Notes under the pieces: model-generated
What the model was told of the DNA's origin: nothing
Databases searched by the model: none
What the model saw: only the letters and a program-made list of their open reading frames with translations
Shown here: piece after piece, positions 55,699-64,000 of the stretch
How the letters are laid out: every line of letters starts with the position of its first letter
Position numbering within the stretch: the first letter of the stretch is position 1
NCBI RefSeq assembly: GCF_024807145.1
Contig: NZ_JANUCA010000001.1
Span: forward strand, 186,001 to 250,000
Source of the DNA: Microbacterium sp. AK031
Lineage (GTDB): Bacteria; Actinomycetota; Actinomycetes; Actinomycetales; Microbacteriaceae
Length of the DNA: 64,000 nucleotides
Direction: 5' to 3'
Translations under genes and position numbers: made by a program

Positions 55699-56622
55699 AA
55701 ATCGCTTCCTCTGGATCAGCAGGTACTCCACGTCTACGTCGCACTGCAGAATCTCGCTCACGGACGTGCGGTCAACGACATCGCCGACGAGATCGGTCGC
55801 TCCAGGTTCGCGACGGCCCGAATGGTCCGCAGAGCACGCGAACTCGGGCTCGTCGAAGTGCGCGCGACGGTCGCAGATCCCGTCGACGTAGAACTCTCAG
55901 CCCGGCTGGCGCAACGATTCGGTCTGCAGTCGGCGCTCGTCGTCGCGGCTTACTCGACCCACGAGCTGAAGGTGCGCGAGGCGATCGCCGCTGTCACCGC
56001 CCGCGTCATCGTCGAGACCATCGAGGAAGACGACGTGGTCGGCTTCACGCCGGGGCGCACCCTGGTGCTGGCCTCCCGAGCGATCACGCAACTGCCCAGC
56101 GCCGATGTCGTGCAGCTCACCGGCATCGGCTGGCCACGACTCGAAGACGGCGTCGAGGTGATATCCAACATCGGGCGTGCGGCCGGGGGAGCGACGTACC
56201 CGCTGTACGCGCCCATCGTGATCGAGCCTGAGGCGCGGGTGATCCTGAAGCATCCTGCGATCCAGCACACACTCGGGCGCTTCGATCACGTGACCAAGGC
56301 ATTTCTCACGATCGGAGGCTGGCCCAGCGCGTCGCTGCTGGCCGATCACCTCATCGAGACCGGCGAGCTGGATGGCTTCGCGCAGAGAGGAGTCATTGCC
56401 GAGTACGGAACGTCGCTGCTGGATGCGGACGGCCGCACGGTGCCGGGCCTGGGAGATCGCTTCGTCGGCATCTCGGAGGAGCAGCTGCGCGACATCGGCC
56501 TGAAGGTCGCGATCGGCGGCGGCGCGGGCAAAGAACGTGCAGTCAGTGCAGTGCTGCGCTCCGGTATGGCGGATGTCATCATCACCGACGTGCGCTCCGC
56601 GCAGTTCGCGCTTCAGGACTGA
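55693..56622 (+). CDS. SorC family sugar-binding transcriptional regulator
   Basis: The 309-residue regulator has an N-terminal helix-turn-helix (NDIADEIGRSRFATARMVRRARELGLVEV, about residues 27-55) and a C-terminal SorC effector domain related to sugar-phosphate isomerases: VVGFTPGRTLVLASRAI, TIGGWPSAS and VAIGGGAGKERAVSAVLRSGMADVIITD, read in pieces. Family members respond to phosphorylated sugars. It is divergent from the HAD-mgtC pair and precedes eno. The operator supports autoregulation. Confidence 0.9.
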   Translation: MSKSLPLDQQVLHVYVALQNLAHGRAVNDIADEIGRSRFATARMVRRARELGLVEVRATVADPVDVELSARLAQRFGLQSALVVAAYSTHELKVREAIAAVTARVIVETIEEDDVVGFTPGRTLVLASRAITQLPSADVVQLTGIGWPRLEDGVEVISNIGRAAGGATYPLYAPIVIEPEARVILKHPAIQHTLGRFDHVTKAFLTIGGWPSASLLADHLIETGELDGFAQRGVIAEYGTSLLDADGRTVPGLGDRFVGISEEQLRDIGLKVAIGGGAGKERAVSAVLRSGMADVIITDVRSAQFALQD

Positions 56623-56630
56623 CACGACAT

Positions 56631-56658
56631 GTGAACGGCGGATGCCGCGCACTAGACT
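56631..56658 (+). promoter_or_regulatory. Candidate eno promoter
   Basis: GTGAAC (56631-56636) and TAGACT (56653-56658) are 16 bases apart, and 56 bases of leader with AAGGAG follow to GTG 56715. The -35 is weak, as usual in high-GC actinobacteria. Confidence 0.5.
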
Positions 56659-56699
56659 GACCCTGGATCGACGACGCTCCACCACAACCCTTTCCCTGA

Positions 56700-57995
<1,296 letters not shown>

Positions 57996-58029
57996 GCGCC
58001 TTAGGGCTGAGCGCAGCTGAGACAGAATC

Positions 58030-58073
58030 GCGGAAGGGGGAGTCATGGCGAGACGTCCGACTCCCCCTTCCGC
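58030..58073 (+). promoter_or_regulatory. Perfect hairpin enclosing the ftsB ribosome site and start codon
   Basis: GCGGAAGGGGGAGTC (58030-58044) and GACTCCCCCTTCCGC (58059-58073) are perfectly complementary 15-base arms around a 14-base loop that begins with ATG 58045. The left arm contains the ribosome-binding site. It could lower translation of the ftsB-like gene, or reduce readthrough from eno, although no T-run follows. Confidence 0.75.
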
Positions 58074-58590
58074 ATCCCGTCCGAGCGGAAGGCCGACCGC
58101 TGGTGCGGCGAAGTCGCGCTCGACACGGGCAGCTCGATCGACGCGTGCGGTCGCGCGAGAGGTCGACGTGCGGGAATGGGCTTCCGGCATCCGACTCTCC
58201 GGGTTCATGGTCATCATGCTCTCGCTGGTGGTGCTCGGTGCATGGGTGCTGGTGCCGACGCTCGGAACCTACATCGATCAGCGGCAGAAGATCGCTGCAC
58301 TCGAGGCGTCGGTGCAGGTGAGCGCCGAAGAGATCGAAGCGCTCGAGCAGGAGCAGGAGCGCTGGGAGGACCCGGCCTACATCACCACTCAGGCCCGCGA
58401 GCGGCTCTACTACGTCAAGCCGGGCGAGGTCGTCTACCTCGTCGACAATGATCTCGACCCCGCCTCGCTCCCGCAGGAGCAGACGCCGGTGAGCGACGAG
58501 CTCGAGCGGACGTCGTCTGACTGGATGCCGCAGCTGCTGCGCACCATCGCCGGAGCGGGCCTCGCTCAGAATGCCAGCTCCGGTCAATGA
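58045..58590 (+). CDS. FtsB/DivIC-like septum formation initiator
   Basis: The 181-residue protein has a basic N-terminal tail of about 45 residues, one membrane helix (GFMVIMLSLVVLGAWVLVPTL), a coiled coil (TYIDQRQKIAALEASVQVSAEEIEALEQEQERW) and the family motif DPAYITTQARERLYYVKPGEVVYL, read in pieces. FtsB/DivIC proteins join FtsQ and FtsL at the division septum. The arrangement directly after eno is usual. Its start codon lies in a strong hairpin loop. Confidence 0.92.
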   Translation: MARRPTPPSASRPSGRPTAGAAKSRSTRAARSTRAVAREVDVREWASGIRLSGFMVIMLSLVVLGAWVLVPTLGTYIDQRQKIAALEASVQVSAEEIEALEQEQERWEDPAYITTQARERLYYVKPGEVVYLVDNDLDPASLPQEQTPVSDELERTSSDWMPQLLRTIAGAGLAQNASSGQ

Positions 58591-58629
58591 CCACGCGCCC
58601 ACTGAGGGATTCCACAGGGACTCCTCCCG

Positions 58630-58635
58630 TAGGCT
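58630..58635 (+). promoter_or_regulatory. -10 box TAGGCT, leaderless start of DUF501 gene
   Basis: TAGGCT ends 6 bases before GTG 58642. Confidence 0.5.
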
Positions 58636-58641
58636 GAAGGC

Positions 58642-59163
58642 GTGACGACACCGCCCTTCGCTCCGCCCACGTCTGCCGAGATCGACGTCGTATCCGCGCA
58701 GCTGGGTCGTTCGGCGCGCGGTGTCATCGGCATCGCGGCACGGTGCGTGTGCGGAAACCCGACCGTGGTCGCGACCAGCCCGCGTCTGCCGGATGGATCG
58801 CCGTTTCCGACGTTCTACTATCTGACGCACCCGGCGGCGACCGCCGCCATGTCGACACTCGAGGCCACGCAGGTCATGCCTGAACTGGCGGCGTTGCTGG
58901 AGGAGGACGAAGCCGTCGCCGACGCGTACTCGGCCGCACATCACGCCTACATCGCCGACCGCGCGCAATTCGGTGAAGTCCCCGAGATCGACGGCATCTC
59001 CGCCGGCGGCATGCCCACTCGTGTGAAGTGTCTGCACGCACTCGCCGGGCACGCACTCGCCGCCGGAGCCGGAGTCAACCCGATCGGCGATGCCGCTCTC
59101 GCACGGTCCACATGGTCGCCCGAGCGATGCCAGTGCGAGATGCCGGGAGCCGCAACCGCATGA
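58642..59163 (+). CDS. DUF501 family protein
   Basis: The 173-residue protein matches DUF501, a conserved actinobacterial family of unknown role found between ftsB-like genes and Ppx/GppA or proteases. Typical stretches are RCVCGNPTVVATSPRLPDGSPFPTFYYLTHP (read in pieces), GGMPTRVKCLHALAGHALA, GVNPIGD and the late CQC. The two Cys pairs and the histidine suggest a metal or redox site. The last codons overlap the protease start by 4 bases. Confidence 0.92.
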   Translation: MTTPPFAPPTSAEIDVVSAQLGRSARGVIGIAARCVCGNPTVVATSPRLPDGSPFPTFYYLTHPAATAAMSTLEATQVMPELAALLEEDEAVADAYSAAHHAYIADRAQFGEVPEIDGISAGGMPTRVKCLHALAGHALAAGAGVNPIGDAALARSTWSPERCQCEMPGAATA

Positions 59164-60473
59164 AGCTGAAGGCGATGCTGCGCAGCACCGTCGCAGTCGC
59201 GGCGGTGGCGGCATCCGTTCTGCTCACGGGCGCAACGGCCACGCCGACGACGTCTCCGACGCCGGGGCCCGTCCCGGACGACCCGACGGACCCGGTGCGC
59301 GCATCGGAGTACTGGCTCGACGGAGCCGGCATCCGTGAGGCATGGAACACCACACGCGGTGAAGGCGTGACGATCGCGATCATCGACACCGGCATCGGCA
59401 AGGTGACTTCCGTGTTCGGCGACGCCGTCGTCGACGGCACCGACGTCTCAGGCAGCGGCACGCCGGATGGGCGCACACCCGTCGGCGCCGTGGACGGCGA
59501 CCACGGCTCGTGGGTGGCTTCGCTCGCTGCGGGTCGAGGCAAGGCCGACGGAACCGGCATGATCGGCGTGGCACCGGAGGCGAATCTGCTCTCGATCTCG
59601 GTGGGCTTCGGCGCGGCAGCGGCGGTGCCGTTCGTCGAGCAGGTACCGGCGGCCATCCGATGGGCGGTCGATCACGGAGCCGATGTCATCAACATGTCGT
59701 TCACGACCAACACGCTCGACTGGGACGAGAGCTGGGATGATGCGTTCCTCTACGCGTTCGAGCACGACGTCGTGGTCGTCGTTGCCGCCGGAAACCGGGG
59801 CAGCGGTACCGACGTCATCGGTGCACCTGCCACCATCCCTGGAGTTCTCACCGTCGGTGGCGTCGATCAGACCGGCACCGCCAGCGTCGAGGCGTCGACG
59901 CAGGGCATCACGATCGCCATCTCTGCCCCCAGTGAAGGGCTTCGAGGAATCTCGGCCGACGGAAAGCTGGAGTGGTGGCGGGGCACGAGCGGCGCGGCGC
60001 CGATCGTCGCGGGGGCTGCGGCCCTGATCCGCTCGGCGCATCCCGACCTGGACGCCGCGAACGTGATCAACCGCATCATCCTGACCGCGCTTCCGGTGCC
60101 GGGTGTGACCGATCTGCCTGACCCGCTGTACGGCTACGGTCTGCTGGACGCGTCTGCTGCGGTGACGGCATCCGTCCCGCTCGTCGACGAGAACCCGATG
60201 GGCGACCTCGCGGAGTGGGTGCGTCTCTACCGGCGGGCGGATGCGGAGCCCGCGCCCGAGCCGGAGATCACGCCTGTGCAGATCGATCCGTTGCCGGCTG
60301 CCGACCCGCCGACCGAGCCCGGTTCGCCACTGCTTCCGAGCGTGGATTCACTGCGTTATGGCACACTTCCGCTCATCGCACTCACTGTGCCTGGTATTCT
60401 TATCGCGCTAGGCGTCACCGCTGCTGCCCGGCGCATCCGATCGGCGCGCAAGCAAAGCACGCCAGCCCCCTGA
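59160..60473 (+). CDS. Mycosin-like S8 serine protease, membrane-anchored
   Basis: The 437-residue protein has a signal peptide (LRSTVAVAAVAASVLLTGATA), the subtilisin triad Asp in IAIIDTGIG (about residue 78), His in DGDHGSWVAS (about 113) and Ser in WRGTSGAAPIVAGAAALI (about 277), and a C-terminal membrane helix after a Pro-rich stretch. That layout is like the mycosins of type VII secretion. No type VII components are nearby, so secretion linkage is uncertain. ATG 59160 overlaps DUF501. Confidence 0.9.
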   Translation: MKLKAMLRSTVAVAAVAASVLLTGATATPTTSPTPGPVPDDPTDPVRASEYWLDGAGIREAWNTTRGEGVTIAIIDTGIGKVTSVFGDAVVDGTDVSGSGTPDGRTPVGAVDGDHGSWVASLAAGRGKADGTGMIGVAPEANLLSISVGFGAAAAVPFVEQVPAAIRWAVDHGADVINMSFTTNTLDWDESWDDAFLYAFEHDVVVVVAAGNRGSGTDVIGAPATIPGVLTVGGVDQTGTASVEASTQGITIAISAPSEGLRGISADGKLEWWRGTSGAAPIVAGAAALIRSAHPDLDAANVINRIILTALPVPGVTDLPDPLYGYGLLDASAAVTASVPLVDENPMGDLAEWVRLYRRADAEPAPEPEITPVQIDPLPAADPPTEPGSPLLPSVDSLRYGTLPLIALTVPGILIALGVTAAARRIRSARKQSTPAP

Positions 60474-60490
60474 CTAGGAGTTGTCCCTCT

Positions 60491-62056
60491 GTGCCTGAGA
60501 ACAGCACTGTGCCCAAGATTCTGATCGTCGGCGGTGGCTACGCGGGCTTCTATACGGCCTGGAAGCTCGAGAAGCATCTCCGCAAGCACGAAGCCGACGT
60601 GACCATGGTCGACCCACTGCCGTACATGACGTACCAGCCGTTCCTCCCCGAGGTCGCAGCAGGTTCGATCGAGGCGCGGCACGCAGTGGTCGCGCATCGT
60701 CGCCACCTGAAGCGGACGCATGTCGTCACCGCCAAGGTGACGGGCATCGACCACGCGAACAAGGTCGCGACCATCACCCCTCCCGTGGGCGACCCCTACG
60801 AGTTCGAGTACGACCAGATCGTCGTCACCGCGGGTGCCGTCTCCCGCACGTTCCCGATTCCGGGCATCGCTGACAACGCGATCGGGCTGAAGACGATCGA
60901 AGAGGCAGTCGCGGTGCGCGACAAGCTGATGTCGAACTTCGACAAGGCCGCTTCTCTGCCTGCCGGACCCGAGCGCGACCGTCTGCTCACCACCGTCGTC
61001 GTCGGTGGTGGCTTCGCCGGCATCGAGGTCTTCGCCGAGTTGCGTTCTCTCGCATCGTCGCTGCTGTCGAAGTACCCGCAGCTGCGCTTCGAGGACACGC
61101 ACTTCCACCTCATCGAGGCCATGGGTCGCATCATGCCCGAAGTCTCGCTGAAGACGAGCGAGTGGGTGCTGAAGGATCTCGCCAAGCGCGGGGCCAACGT
61201 ACACCTCGACACCCAGGTGCAGGGAGCTGTGGACGGAAACGTCGCCATCTCCACGGGCGAGGTCATCCCGACCGACCTGATCGTCTGGACCGCCGGTGTC
61301 ATGGCGAACCCGACCGTCGTACGCGGCGGCGACCTGCCCGTCGAAGAGCGTGGTCGCATCCAGACCCGTGCCGACCTGCGCGTCGGCACGGCGGACGAGT
61401 TCGTCGAGGGCGCATGGGCCGCTGGCGACGTCTCGGCTGTTCCTGACCTCTCGGGCGGTGGAGTCGGCGGCTACTGCGTGCCGAACGCCCAGCACGCGGT
61501 GCGTCAGGCGAAGCTTCTCGCGAAGAACCTGGTCGCGGTGATCCGTGGCGAGGGCACCAAGGACTACTTCCACAAGAACCTCGGAGCGGTCGCCGGTCTT
61601 GGCCTCTACAACGGCGTCTTCCAGTCGGGCAACCTCGCCCTCAAGGGCTTCGTCGCCTGGATCGCGCACCGTGGCTACCACGGGCTGGCGATGCCGACCT
61701 GGGAGCGCAAGTGGCGCGTGCTGTGGGACTGGTGGAACAACCTGTGGCTCGGCCGTGACCTCGTGAACCTGCAGACCGTGCAGAATCCTCGTTACGTCTT
61801 CGAGGAATTCGCCGCGCGTCCGCGTCCGGCGGCGGATGCTGCGCCCGCTGCTGCTGCGAAGCCTGCTGCCGCTGCGAAGCCCGTTGAAGCCAAGTCGGAT
61901 GCGAAGCCTGCTGCTGCGGCAAAGCCGGCCGCCGCGAGGAAGGCTCCCGCGAAGGCCGCCGTAGCGGACAACGCCGCCGATGACAAGACCGAGAAGGCTG
62001 CACCGGTGAAGAAACCTGTTGCGAAGAAGACCACGACGAAGGCTTCGGCCAAGTAG
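60491..62056 (+). CDS. ndh: Type II NADH:quinone oxidoreductase with Ala/Lys/Pro tail
   Basis: NDH-2 passes electrons from NADH to quinone at the inner membrane face. The 521-residue protein has FAD motif ILIVGGGYAGFYTAWKLEKHL, NADH motif TVVVGGGFAGIEVFAELRSL, and the late GDVSAVPDL...GGYCVPNAQHAVRQAKLLAKNL. The last 90 residues after RYVFEEFAARPRP are an unusual Ala/Lys/Pro repeat (AAAAKPAAAAKPVEAK, KPVAKKTTTKASAK). GTG 60491 has AGGAG ten bases upstream; GTG 60509 is possible. Confidence 0.92.
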   Translation: MPENSTVPKILIVGGGYAGFYTAWKLEKHLRKHEADVTMVDPLPYMTYQPFLPEVAAGSIEARHAVVAHRRHLKRTHVVTAKVTGIDHANKVATITPPVGDPYEFEYDQIVVTAGAVSRTFPIPGIADNAIGLKTIEEAVAVRDKLMSNFDKAASLPAGPERDRLLTTVVVGGGFAGIEVFAELRSLASSLLSKYPQLRFEDTHFHLIEAMGRIMPEVSLKTSEWVLKDLAKRGANVHLDTQVQGAVDGNVAISTGEVIPTDLIVWTAGVMANPTVVRGGDLPVEERGRIQTRADLRVGTADEFVEGAWAAGDVSAVPDLSGGGVGGYCVPNAQHAVRQAKLLAKNLVAVIRGEGTKDYFHKNLGAVAGLGLYNGVFQSGNLALKGFVAWIAHRGYHGLAMPTWERKWRVLWDWWNNLWLGRDLVNLQTVQNPRYVFEEFAARPRPAADAAPAAAAKPAAAAKPVEAKSDAKPAAAAKPAAARKAPAKAAVADNAADDKTEKAAPVKKPVAKKTTTKASAK

Positions 62057-62069
62057 GGCACGCTTCCAT

Positions 62070-62116
62070 CAGAATCGGCCCATGCCGCGCTGACTGCGCG
62101 GCATGGGCCGATTCTG
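62070..62116 (+). terminator. Strong intrinsic terminator after ndh
   Basis: A perfect 21-base stem runs from CAGAATCGGCCCATGCCGCG at 62070 to GCATGGGCCGATTCTG ending at 62116, with a 5-base loop TGACT and TTCTCT after it. It also faces the tRNA gene on the other strand. Confidence 0.9.
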
Positions 62117-62172
62117 TTCTCTGCCGCATCGGACGCATCGGTCTCGTGGTCCGCACGGGTGGCTTCTGGAGG

Positions 62173-62245
62173 TGCCCCCACTGGGACTCGAACCCAGACT
62201 GAAGCGATTTTAAGTCGCCTGCCTCTGCCATTGGGCTATGGGGGC
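62173..62245 (-). tRNA. tRNA with anticodon UAA (Leu by code), short variable arm
   Basis: On the minus strand a 73-base cloverleaf forms: acceptor GCCCCCA pairs perfectly with TGGGGGC; D arm GCC...GGC with GG in the loop; anticodon stem GGCGA/TCGCT around CTTAAAA (anticodon TAA at 62210-62212); five-base variable TCAGT; T arm CTGGG/CCCAG with TTCGAGT. The discriminator is A73, as in leucine tRNAs. The CCA is not fully encoded. The usual long variable arm of bacterial tRNA-Leu is absent. Confidence 0.9.
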
Positions 62246-62290
62246 GTGCACTCACAGCCTAGCTTCGCGGCCGCAGGCGAGCCGACGTCG

Positions 62291-62296
62291 TAGGGT
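62291..62296 (+). promoter_or_regulatory. -10 box TAGGGT, leaderless start of racemase-fold gene
   Basis: TAGGGT ends 6 bases before GTG 62303. Confidence 0.5.
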
Positions 62297-62302
62297 GGGG
62301 GA

Positions 62303-63538
62303 GTGCTCGACCTCACCGCTGACCTGAGCCCTGCAGCCGTCCGCTCTCGTGACTGGGAGAACCCGGCCCACTGGTGGCCGAGGCTGTCGGATGCCACCTC
62401 GCATCTTGCGGCACCGGTCGCCGTGATCGATCTCGATGCGCTGCGTCACAACGCGATGGATCTGCTGGTGCGTGCCGGCGGCATCCCGATCCGCGTAGCC
62501 TCGAAGTCAGTGCGCGTGCGCGCCGTCCTCGACGCGGTGCTGCGCATACCCGGGTATCGAGGCATTCTCTCCTTCTCGCTCGCCGAGGCGCTCTGGCTCG
62601 CCGGAACGCACGACGACATCGTGCTCGGATATCCGACGGTCGATCGAGCGGGTCTTGAGCGGCTGGTGCACGACGAGGTCGCTGCATCCCGCATCACCCT
62701 GATGGTCGACGACATCGCTCATCTCGACCTGATCGATGCCATCGCGTCGCCCGACCGACGCGAGCCGATACGAGTGGCCATCGATGCCGACGCCTCGTGG
62801 CGGTCTGCTGCCCTCGGCCACATCGGCGTGCGCCGCTCGCCGCTGTTCACCCCAGCCGACGTCGCCGGCTTCGCTCGTGCGATCGTACGTCGACCCGGCT
62901 TCCACCTGGTCGGCCTTCAGATGTATGAGGCCCAGATCGCAGGCCAGGGAGACAACGGCTCGAATGCACCGCTGATCCGCATGGTGCAGGCGCGCTCGCG
63001 CGCCGAGCTCCGCAGGCGTCGCGCCGAGATCGCGGATGCTCTGACCGATGTCGCGCCGCTGGAGTTCCTCAACGGCGGCGGTACAGGATCGCTGGAGTTC
63101 ACCGGCAGCGACGAATCGGTCACCGAGGCGTCGGCGGGCAGCGGCCTGCTCGGCGGACATCTGTTCGACGGCTACCGTTCCTTCCACCCCGCACCCGCCA
63201 GCGCTTTCGCTTTCGATGTCGTCCGACGGCCGGCAGATGACATCGCCACGGTGCTCGGCGGCGGTTGGATCGCCTCTGGCCCTGCGATCGACTCGCGTCA
63301 GCCGCGTGCAGTCTGGCCGCAGGGGCTGCGCACGATGCCGCGCGAGGCCGCAGGAGAGGTGCAGACGCCGCTACAGGGTGACGCGTCGCGGAAGCTGCGG
63401 ATCGGCGATCGCGTCTGGTTCCGTCATGCGAAGAGCGGAGAGCCCGCCGAACGCATCGACGCGTACCATCTCGTCTCCGGCACCGAGGTGATCGACGAGC
63501 TGCCCACGTATCGCGGCGAGGGAAAGGCGTTCCTGTGA
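62303..63538 (+). CDS. Alanine-racemase-fold amino acid deaminase/aldolase (D-threonine aldolase-like)
   Basis: The 411-residue protein has VAVIDLDALRHNAMDLL and the PLP-lysine region IPIRVASKSVRVRAVL, followed by a TIM-barrel (VGLQMYEAQIAG) and a C-terminal beta domain. These are the marks of the DSD1/D-threonine aldolase branch, which splits or dehydrates D-amino acids. It ends with a one-base overlap with the lactone-oxidase gene, so the two are coupled. GTG 62303 is chosen with a leaderless promoter. Substrate uncertain. Confidence 0.85.
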   Translation: MLDLTADLSPAAVRSRDWENPAHWWPRLSDATSHLAAPVAVIDLDALRHNAMDLLVRAGGIPIRVASKSVRVRAVLDAVLRIPGYRGILSFSLAEALWLAGTHDDIVLGYPTVDRAGLERLVHDEVAASRITLMVDDIAHLDLIDAIASPDRREPIRVAIDADASWRSAALGHIGVRRSPLFTPADVAGFARAIVRRPGFHLVGLQMYEAQIAGQGDNGSNAPLIRMVQARSRAELRRRRAEIADALTDVAPLEFLNGGGTGSLEFTGSDESVTEASAGSGLLGGHLFDGYRSFHPAPASAFAFDVVRRPADDIATVLGGGWIASGPAIDSRQPRAVWPQGLRTMPREAAGEVQTPLQGDASRKLRIGDRVWFRHAKSGEPAERIDAYHLVSGTEVIDELPTYRGEGKAFL

Positions 63539-64000
63539 CGCGTCCTGGTGGCACCTGGCAGAACTGGTCGCGCTCGGTGAAGATCAGACCGGCCAGAGTC
63601 GAACGTCCTCGCACGCCGGAAGGTGTGCAGCGGGCGGTACAGGCGGCGATCGCGCACGGCCTTCAGATCAAGGCCGTCGGCGCTGGCCACAGCTTCACCG
63701 GCATCGCTGCCGCTCCCGGCGTGCTGCTCGAGCTCGACGACATGCAGGGACTCGTTTCAGTCGACACCGACCGGGCACGTGTGACGCTCCTCGCGGGCAC
63801 CCGGCTGCACAGGATCCCCCGCCTGCTCGCTCCGTACGGGCTCGCGATGGAGAACCTCGGCGACATCGATCGTCAATCGATCTCCGGCGCGATCTCCTCC
63901 GGCACACACGGGACGGGTGCGCGCTTCGGTGGGCTCGCGACGCAGGTCGTCGGTGCGACGGTGATCGCGGGCGACGGAGAGTTCCTCAGGGTGAGCGACA
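63535..64000 (+). CDS. Sugar-lactone oxidase, FAD-binding (partial, runs off window)
   Basis: The first 155 residues carry the PCMH-type FAD domain: IKAVGAGHSFTGIAAAPGVLLEL and ISGAISSGTHGTGARFGGLATQVVGATV (read in pieces). GHSF and SSGTHGTG are typical of D-arabinono-1,4-lactone and L-gulono-1,4-lactone oxidases, with the flavin-linked histidine region near. The gene continues beyond base 64000. GTG 63535 overlaps the stop of the preceding gene. The role may be sugar-acid oxidation. Confidence 0.85.
   Translation, partial: MTRPGGTWQNWSRSVKIRPARVERPRTPEGVQRAVQAAIAHGLQIKAVGAGHSFTGIAAAPGVLLELDDMQGLVSVDTDRARVTLLAGTRLHRIPRLLAPYGLAMENLGDIDRQSISGAISSGTHGTGARFGGLATQVVGATVIAGDGEFLRVSD

Noticed and set aside
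59160..60473. Type VII secretion locus around the mycosin-like protease
   Set aside because: No EccB, EccC, EccD, EccE or WXG100 gene is present within the window, so only the protease itself is reported.

Overview
The window looks like chromosomal DNA of a high-GC actinobacterium of the family Microbacteriaceae, most likely Microbacterium or a close relative. This rests on GC-rich coding DNA with frequent GTG starts, a GTP-type PEP carboxykinase beside a RamB-type regulator, the block eno-ftsB/divIC-DUF501-subtilase, and many start codons with a -10 hexamer about 6 bases upstream (leaderless mRNAs). No plasmid, phage, CRISPR or rRNA signal was seen. Species-level assignment is inference.

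Region by region. 1-2.3 kb: end of a flavin monooxygenase, a membrane protein, a lipoprotein, and a chimeric scar where an ABC-ATPase start is joined to the UTRA end of a GntR regulator. 2.3-9.3 kb: a ThDP enzyme carrying a palindromic repeat inside its gene, a phosphoribosyltransferase, a MurNAc/GlcNAc recycling set (RpiR regulator, sugar kinase, MurQ), a HAD phosphatase and a winged-helix protein. 9.3-17.2 kb: RamB-like regulator divergent from pckG, a formylglycine-generating enzyme, an ABC exporter led by a small HTH protein, and an LD-carboxypeptidase. 17.2-22.6 kb: an IclR-controlled cluster (class V aminotransferase, peptidase E, DUF1177, OPT transporter) that looks like an uptake and breakdown route for a peptide-like nutrient. 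22.6-24.4 kb: a decayed MFS transporter and a LacI remnant. 24.4-30 kb: riboflavin operon ribD-ribE-ribBA-ribH under an FMN riboswitch, an Fpg/Nei glycosylase and a GNAT acetyltransferase. 30-40.4 kb: housekeeping genes mfd, gamma-carbonic anhydrase-like protein, gdhA, ppc, nhaA and mazG.

40.4-56.6 kb: hisS followed by mixed cargo: SGNH hydrolase, VOC protein divergent from an AraC regulator, APC permease, broken DUF4442 gene, a YtrA-type operon with a CPBP protease, an O-methyltransferase, a dehydrogenase-UgpAEB-GDPD operon for glycerophosphodiester or sugar use, then MgtC, a HAD phosphatase and a SorC regulator. 56.6-64 kb: eno, ftsB-like gene with a perfect hairpin around its start codon, DUF501, mycosin-like protease, type II NADH dehydrogenase with an Ala/Lys/Pro tail, a short-variable-arm tRNA with anticodon UAA, an alanine-racemase-fold enzyme and the start of a sugar-lactone oxidase.

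Central carbon metabolism is well represented: pckG, ppc, eno and gdhA sit in one 47-kb stretch. Three loci (1.7-2.3, 22.6-24.4 and 45.4-45.8 kb) show gene decay by deletion, stop or frameshift. No gap longer than 300 bases lacks an explanation; the largest non-genic stretch, 23923-24159, holds no recognisable gene.
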